From NCBI GenBank assembly GCA_029532415.1, contig JAQOTA010000050.1, positions 620,001 to 684,000 on the forward strand: a DNA stretch of 64,000 nucleotides, in the 5' to 3' direction. Made by a program: the position numbers and the translations under genes. The DNA is from Marasmius tenuissimus (lineage: Eukaryota > Basidiomycota > Agaricomycetes > Agaricales > Marasmiaceae). Under the pieces are notes generated by a model. It made no database searches, was not told where the DNA came from, and saw only the letters and a list, made by a program, of their open reading frames with translations. This document shows, piece by piece, positions 57,669 to 64,000 of the stretch (the stretch's first letter is position 1; the number at the start of each line of letters is the position of its first letter).

Positions 57669-58488
57669 TTATTCACTGCTACTTCCAGAGCTATCCTCTA
57701 ATTGAGGAGCATCAAGATACTCTGTAATACCCATATCCACCTCATCCCCAAACCCCAGATCAAAGACCTCATCATTTGAGTCTAGATCTGAGTCCTCTGT
57801 GTCTTCCCCACCTGCATCTTGAGTTGAATCAAATATTACACTAACTGGGATTGTTTCCATATCTTCTGCAATTGTGGCCCCAATATTTTGCCTAACTCCC
57901 TGGATCTCTTCCTCTGTTGGGCCCCATAGCTCTATATCTTGTGATGCATGCAGCAGGCCAAGTGCATTTTGCCAAGTTGCACACAATCGTAACAACTTTT
58001 GTTTCCGTGCATTGAGCAGGTAACAGATATCATCCCAACCTAAACATTTGTTAAACAAACTATTGATTCTAAAGTCCATCAGACTTACCAGAGTTGGTGA
58101 TGGCTTGTGTGAGAGCCTGCCACTCCTCAGCAAACCATGTCTAAATTGAGTTACGCTCATGCTGTATCCGTGTAATCTCTTCTTCACACCTATCTTTCTC
58201 CAGTAGGCTACGAATCCCTGTCCGCACATCTTCATCTGCCATCCAGGGGGGTGGTACTACATCAGCATCATCTTCCAATCCAATATCCTGCCAGATGACA
58301 TCATCCACATCCAATTTGAATAAATCAGATACCTGAATCTCTAGAGGTGGAATTGCATTTGCAGGACAACGGCGATGCTTCTTTAAAGTAGCCATATACC
58401 GCACTGTCTTGTTATATTGCTTGGCAAGTTTTTGTATTGATGGCTCACGTTTGTTGAGGCAGAGGTCCTGCCCACGCAGTGGCAGCAT
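57669..58488 (-). pseudogene. C-terminal part of a KDZ-like transposase
   Basis: Minus-strand reading starts MLPLRGQDLCLNKREPSIQK and continues RYMATLKKHRRCPANAIPPL, VIWQDIGLEDDADVVPPPWM, ADEDVRTGIRSLLEKDRCEE and EEWQALTQAITNS. After a 49-nt GT-AG intron comes LLNARKQKLLRLCATWQNAL and an acidic tail ending SSGSSSE at 57669. A TAG at about 58140 interrupts it. The IWQDIGL...PPPWM.D..VR.GI..LL..DRC.EE pattern is one I associate with the C-terminal end of Kyakuja-Dileera-Zisupton transposases of Agaricomycetes. The N-terminal part is not present; a Copia LTR abuts it. Confidence 0.55.
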
Positions 58489-58499
58489 GGGACAGACGA

Positions 58500-58711
58500 G
58501 CTCACCTGGAGTTAGGCTTATAGAGGCACAACGAGAGAGATAAAAGTACTAGTATTGCATGTAGATACAGAGCTACTTAAATACTGTACAGAGGTGGCTG
58601 TAACTACTATAACAGGAGTGCATAGGAATATCATAGATGAGAGTGAAATGATTGAAGCATAGATACGGCCCGATACTACGGTCCAGTATATCCGGGAGTC
58701 CGGATTCAACA
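58500..58711 (-). repeat. 3' LTR of the right-hand Copia element
   Basis: On the minus strand an AGTGAGGGGGAG polypurine tract (58712-58723) is followed by TGTTGAATCCGGACTCCC, the TG start of an LTR, with a TATTTAAG TATA-like box at about 58582. The far edge (about 58500) is estimated, because the matching 5' LTR lies outside the window. It differs from the 506-bp LTR family at 52.2 and 62.0 kb. Confidence 0.65.
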
Positions 58712-58721
58712 CTCCCCCTCA

Positions 58722-61700
58722 CTAAGTGCGGCACAAGTAGAGCACGAAGTGTCTATTTGGACGAATAAAATTCAAACCAAGGTGTTCTCTAAAGGCAGAG
58801 AACTTGAAATGACCTAGATTCTTGGTAAACATGTCTGCAGGATTGTAGGCACTGTCAATAAAGAATGGATCGACCTTACGGTCGGAAACACATTCACGAA
58901 TGTAGTGATAGCGATTATCAATGTATTTGGTATGACATTCTTGAACTGGGTTAGAGGCGATAAAGATTGAGCCTTGATTATCTCCACATATAGGTTGACA
59001 ACTACAGTCGGATAGCGCCATGTATTCAGCTTCAGTGGATGAAAGCGCAACAGTCTTCTGGGTGCGTGATTGCCAACAGAAGATGCCACCTGCTAACTTG
59101 AAGAAATAGCCTGTGATTGACCGACGCTTGATAGGATCAGCGAAAACCTCTGTCAGAGGCTCCATCATAGACCAATCCATAGTCTGGAGTTCCTGCAAGA
59201 TAGCGACAAATGTATAGTGCTTTCTTCAGGTGATCCTCCAATGGATTAGCAGAGAATTGAGAAAGCTTTGTAACAGCGTAGGCGATATCTGGACAAGTGC
59301 CAAGCCTGATATACAGAAGCGATCCAATCACTGACTGGAATTTAGCGCGATGTGCGGGATCTTCAGGACCTTTGTTGGGTTGTGGAATATAGCCGGCGGG
59401 AAGAGGAGTATCCGCTGCTTTTGCATTCTGCATGCCAAATTGCTTCAAGACCTTCTGCAAATAGTCGGTCTGGTCAAGAAGGATCTTGCGGCCTTTGCGT
59501 TGAATACACATGCGCAGGAACTCTTTAGCTTCTCCTAGATCACGGCATTCCCAACGAGCCATAAACTCGGCTTTCTTCTTGTTAACAAAGGCTTTGTTGG
59601 GTCCAAGGAATAATGCATCATCGACATAGATCAAGGCGATACATTCTTCACCAGTCTCTCGATCTTTGCAGACAAAGAGACCTGCATCGGAAGTTAAGTG
59701 TTTAAAGCCCATTACTTCCATGGACAAGCTGAGGGCACGCCACCATTCAAGAGCAGATTGCTTCAGTCCATATAATGCACGACGAAGGCGGAAAACCTTG
59801 CCTTCCTGACCCTTAACCTTGAAACCCTCAGGTTGATCCATCTAGATCTCTTCTTTAAGTTCGCTATTGAGGAAAGCATTCTTCACATCCAATGCTTGAA
59901 TGTGCCAGTTTCTGAGAGCTGCTAATGCAAGCATCATTTGTACAGTTTCGAACCACACAACTGGTGAGAAGATCTCTTCAAAGTCAACACCTTCGACCTG
60001 AGAGAAACCCTTGGCAACAAGTCAAGCTTTCTTTCAACCATCTGACTTAACATTGAACACCCATCTGTTCTTGACAGCCTTACGACCTTTAGGTAGGTCA
60101 ACCAATTCGAAGACCTTGCGCTTGCGAAGAGCCTCTAGTTCATCGCGGCAAGCAGCCTTCCATTCTCTCTGCTGCTCAGCTGGCAGCTTCAGTATGTCAC
60201 AGAGAGTCCACTCTCGAACGTTGGACATATCGGTGAGGTCATCGTGAATAGGCACTGCCCGATTTCACAGATAAATCATGAAACCTACTCCCCCTTCCTG
60301 GGATAATTGTTGCACTAAGCTATTGGGCTGACTCCCCCTGGAGTTACACATGGTAGACAGACTAGCACGATTCGTCCCAGGAAGGTTTCTAGATCTGCCT
60401 TTTCTACGAGAAGTAGATGGACACATGGGTTCTTTATCCCCCGTAGCATCTCTCCATGTAGAGTCTTTCTCCAAATCACGTATAATACGCGAGGGATTAT
60501 TTGGGTCTCGTTATTCACCAAATATATCATCTTTTTGCTTAGTACCCGTCCAATTCCTGCCTGGACACCTTGGCAGCGGAGTCTGCTCTTGTCCACCCAC
60601 TGGTGTAGGTGGCCTGGGAGGCTGGTTCGGAAGATCAGGACCAGGACCAGGATGTTGATGTTCACCCTGAGGTATAGTACCATCTCTTTCATCATCATGA
60701 GGAGATTCCGATCGCTTTGGAAGGTTTCCGGGAGGATAAAGATTGTCATCAGAGGAATCATCATCGCTATCCAAAGAGAAGTTGGGATTTTCACCCAATA
60801 CCGGTGGTATTTCAGGGATTTTACCCACCGGGGTAAAGCCACAAGGTTTCTTGCCAGAACACTTCGGGAACAAGTTTCATCGAATAGAGCTGTAGCGCTG
60901 TTGAAGATGGAATTATTGGACATTTTCATGAACATATATCCTTTCATCCCTTCTTGATAACCGATAAAGGTCATCAATTCTGAACGCGGAGCCAGTTTAT
61001 TAGCTCGACACTTCTCCGGAATAAATGCATAAGCTGCACATCCGAGAACTTGGAGATCAGAAACATCCAGCACACTGCCATGTAACTTCTCATGCGGGGT
61101 CAACGAACGTAAACACTGGGACGGCGTCTGATTGTGAAGTACAACGGCGTGCAACACACAGAATTCCCACCAAGAAGGTGGTAGACAAGCATCAAAGCGG
61201 AGAGCTTGAGCTTTCTCGACTATAGTTCGATTGAACTGTTCTGCACAACCATTCTGTTCCGGCATGTAGGGAATACTAGCCAGAATCTTAATACCGTGCT
61301 CCTTCAGTACATTATCGAAAACTTCTGATTTGTACTCTCCCCCTCCATCTGACATCCATTCCTTGATATCGACACCATATTGAACTTTCACCATGGCAAT
61401 AAAGTCACGGAGCAACTTGACAGAGTCAGATTTGCGTCACATGAGCATAGTCCAACCATGTGAAGTACAGTCGTCAACAAATGACATGTACCATTTGTAT
61501 TTGTGGTATGATTCAGTAGGAAAGTATTTGAGATCAGAATGAATCTTCTCGAAAGGTTTCAAGACACGGGTAGCGGAGTCTGGGAACGATCTGGAGTGCA
61601 TTTTGCCCTCTGCACATCCACGGCAAATACGGGTTTTCTTCAGTTTATGGTCGAATTCCGGGAACTTCTGAGTGTGTTTCTGAGCTTTGTCCAGAGCTTT

Positions 61701-64000
61701 GTCCGAACAATGTCTGAAACGTCTGTGTAGAGTCTTGTAGTCAACTTTTTCCATTGTTGACTTGGCCATTAAGCTACGAGCAGAGGCTTTCTGCAAGCTA
61801 ACCCAAAAGATGGTTTGGCCAGGCGTGAGCGGGTAAGACACCAGAGATTGACGTCGACCCTTATGATAAAAAGCCAATTTGCTAGACGATCCGTGAACTT
61901 GCAGACCACCTTGCAGGAATTCTCCAAGAGAGAGAAGTCGAATTGACAACTGAGGAACATAGTAAACAGGATAGAGTCGCGTGATGCATTCCTCCATACA
62001 ACTGTTGGATCCTTCAACAGAATGACTAATGAACACAGTGATGAGCCAGCATAGTCAAACTGCACAGTGGGTTATAACGTCCTAAACCTCACCTTGGGTT
62101 AGATAGCTTGTAGAGCTAGTAGTTAGAGTGCTTTGAGATGCTTGAGAGGTGATAATCGAGTAGATTATCCTAAGGCTTAAGGCCTTGGAATACCAGCTTT
62201 TATACACAAGTTTCAGTACATGTAAGAGTCATTACCATCGTATGAAACTACTACTAGAAGTAGGTATTTAGCCGTATAGTCATAATACTAATGAGTGTGT
62301 CTGCAGTCCTATTGGCCTGCTTAGCTACTAAAGTCCGTTGTGCCTTGCACTAAGGACTATGAGCATCATACCTGATGCAAGTACTACATAGTAAGTATCT
62401 ACAGTGTCATTTGTGAAGCAATAGCCACATAGATTCTTCTTGCATGAAGACGCAAGTGTTCATAGAGGCGTAGCTCTATAAATAGTGTGTGTCGCGTAAA
62501 CAACACGTCAACAATGTATCACATGATATCCATCATGTTCAACACACAGTCCCTTTTCCCTTAATTTGAATAGGGTTGTCCTTAGATGCAGTGTTACGCT
62601 GCGGTCCATTGTTCATGGGTTCATATTCGGCGAAATCTTCAAGATCATAAGTGAAGTGTGATGAAGCACCTGAATCGACAATCCATTCTTGCAAGTTTCC
62701 CATAGCTCTCTTTCCCTTACAATTCGCACATGTAGCAAAATGATCACCAATGTATTGCGCAAACTTGATACGGGACATGATACTCAAACGACTACCTTTA
62801 GAAGCGGCTAGAAGATCAGCGCACTGTAGGTTTGTATCAGTGTGAGAAGAGAGACTGAGATGAGACACTTGCCTGTCATTGTCAGATTCCTCAGATCTGA
62901 TGGAGACCGAGTTGTACTCAACATCATTGGAAAAGCCAGTGGCGTCAGCAATTTCGCTGTCAACGTCCATGGCACTTCCACTTGCAATCTCTGTATGCAA
63001 ATAATTGTTAACAGTGTTCAATGCAATACGATCCTCATGCTCAGAGTCGGAGTCCTCATAAAACGAATTGTAGAGGTCATAGACCTTCTCGATGCTTTTA
63101 GCACGCTTCGCAGGTGGAGCAGAGGAGGAGGGACCATCAATACAGTGTTTAAGGGAAGAGGAGGAAGCAGCCGCATATCCTTGTTCCATGGGTTCAAGGA
63201 CATGGGCATACTTGGGAACGCCAAAATGGTCGGCAAGACTGTGAGCAGCCTGAGCATTCTCATAAACAGTACCACTAGTGGTAGCACTGTAGAAACACTG
63301 CATGTGGAGTGGATCCCGGGAGTGGTCTGCAGGATGTACAACAGATGGAGTGTCAGGAATGATGGGAGGTGTGGAAATGGACAAATGGGCGAGGGAAGCA
63401 ATGTGAGAATGACCCTTGTGAGAGTCACCCTTGTTGTCCTGGTTACCACTCTTAGACTTCCTACCACAATGATTGTTCTTCTTCTTCTGGTCGTTGTCAT
63501 TGTTTGAAGAATTGTTGTTAGACGACGACGAAGGGGCGGAGGACTGCTGTTGGTTGAACTTGGGGTCCTTGTCCTTCTTCCTGACAGAAGAGATATGTGA
63601 GGCAAGAGGAGCAGGCTTCCTAGCTTTGTAGTGGTTGACAACAGCTTCGTGAGCGACTTTGAAAGTAAGCTCAGCGGGAGAGTTGCCATTGGCCACGAAT
63701 TCGTGAGCATTAGACCATTGCAGAGGAATAATGGAGAGGAGGAGCATAGCTTTGATGAGGTTGGGAAGATTAATGTCGGCTTCAGCAAGTTGATCGAAGA
63801 GAAGTTCAAGTCTGGTGATCTTGGGAACGGGGTTACCACCGGATAGACAGAAGTCCATGATAGACTTGAAGTCTGTCCAGACAGAGACAGAAGTCTGTGC
63901 AGCAAACTGTTCTTAAATGGCATTGAAGCAATGCTGAGCCGTGAAATTGCTGTTGTCCATGACGGTCTGCACAGCAAGGGTAGTGGTGGCTTGCAACGCA
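58722..64000 (-). mobile_element. Ty1/Copia retrotransposon, nearly full internal region, inactivated
   Basis: Minus strand, from the right edge. Gag-protease 63858-62539 ends in WIVDSGASSHFTYDLEDFAE. GAG-pre-integrase 62036-61437 has CRGCAEGKMHSRSF. Integrase 61415-60874 has SDGGGEYKSEVFD and MPEQNGCAEQFNRTI. A linker and reverse transcriptase follow (60255-59137; NRWVFNVKSDG, ALIYVDDALFLG), then RNase H 59198-58722 (ALSSTEAEYMALSD, HTKYIDNRYHYIRECV). Lesions include a stop in gag near 63910, two stops after KSDG, one before MDQPEGF, one after the integrase start, and an RNase H deletion. The element is also split by a solo LTR. The 5' LTR and gag start lie beyond the window. Confidence 0.9.
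62039..62544 (-). mobile_element. Solo LTR inserted in Copia protease region
   Basis: 506-bp LTR (TGTTGAACATG...GGCTCATCA on the minus strand) flanked by perfect 5-bp direct repeats CACAG (62034-62038 and 62545-62549, plus strand). Removing the LTR and one repeat rejoins the frame IQIKGKGTV|FISHSV of the host element. No internal sequence is present, so it is a recombined solo LTR of the same family as 52166-52671. Confidence 0.93.

Overview
The window is nuclear DNA of a filamentous basidiomycete, most likely an Agaricomycete. Genes are cut by many introns of about 50-65 nt with GT...AG ends. The recognisable families fit this: AA9 lytic polysaccharide monooxygenases, DUF6534 and related multi-pass membrane proteins, a Gti1/Pac2 (WOPR) regulator, DML1/Misato, and Copia, hAT and KDZ-type transposons. 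I cannot name the species. I saw no tRNA, rRNA, CRISPR or bacterial-type operon. Because introns are so dense, most real genes appear as several short open frames, and the models below were assembled by hand from splice sites that keep the frame.

Left part (1-24 kb) is the gene region: a broken MFS transporter tail at the edge; a 22-exon DUF6534 membrane protein (2.5-4.7 kb); a tandem pair of AA9 LPMO genes (6.1-7.1 and 8.1-9.1 kb); a 429-residue low-complexity protein (9.5-10.9 kb); DML1/Misato on the minus strand (11.2-13.4 kb); an unassigned minus-strand gene (13.8-14.5 kb); a complete WOPR transcription regulator (14.6-15.8 kb, minus); two secreted repeat proteins sharing a domain and intron positions (17.7-19.2 and 21.2-22.3 kb); and a 322-residue protein of unknown role (22.9-24.0 kb, minus).

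Middle part (24-45 kb) is dominated by a diverged direct segmental duplication, about 24.1-31.3 kb against 34.0-40.9 kb. Each copy holds a decayed seven-transmembrane-type gene and two further degenerate units. One unit has a third copy at 41.5-42.2 kb. At 43.9-44.25 kb there is a coding-like duplicated 54-nt exon block. One copy is split by a 56-nt intron-like insert and the other is not; all three base differences are synonymous.

Right part (45.9-64 kb) is a graveyard of nested transposons: a hAT element (minus) cut by a truncated Copia (plus), a 5' Copia LTR with a half-tRNA-iMet-type primer site, gag scraps, a MITE-like inverted repeat, a cluster of GATATATCC repeats beside a KDZ-like transposase tail, and a second long Copia (minus) running off the right edge. 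That second Copia carries a solo LTR of the first LTR family with perfect 5-bp target duplications.
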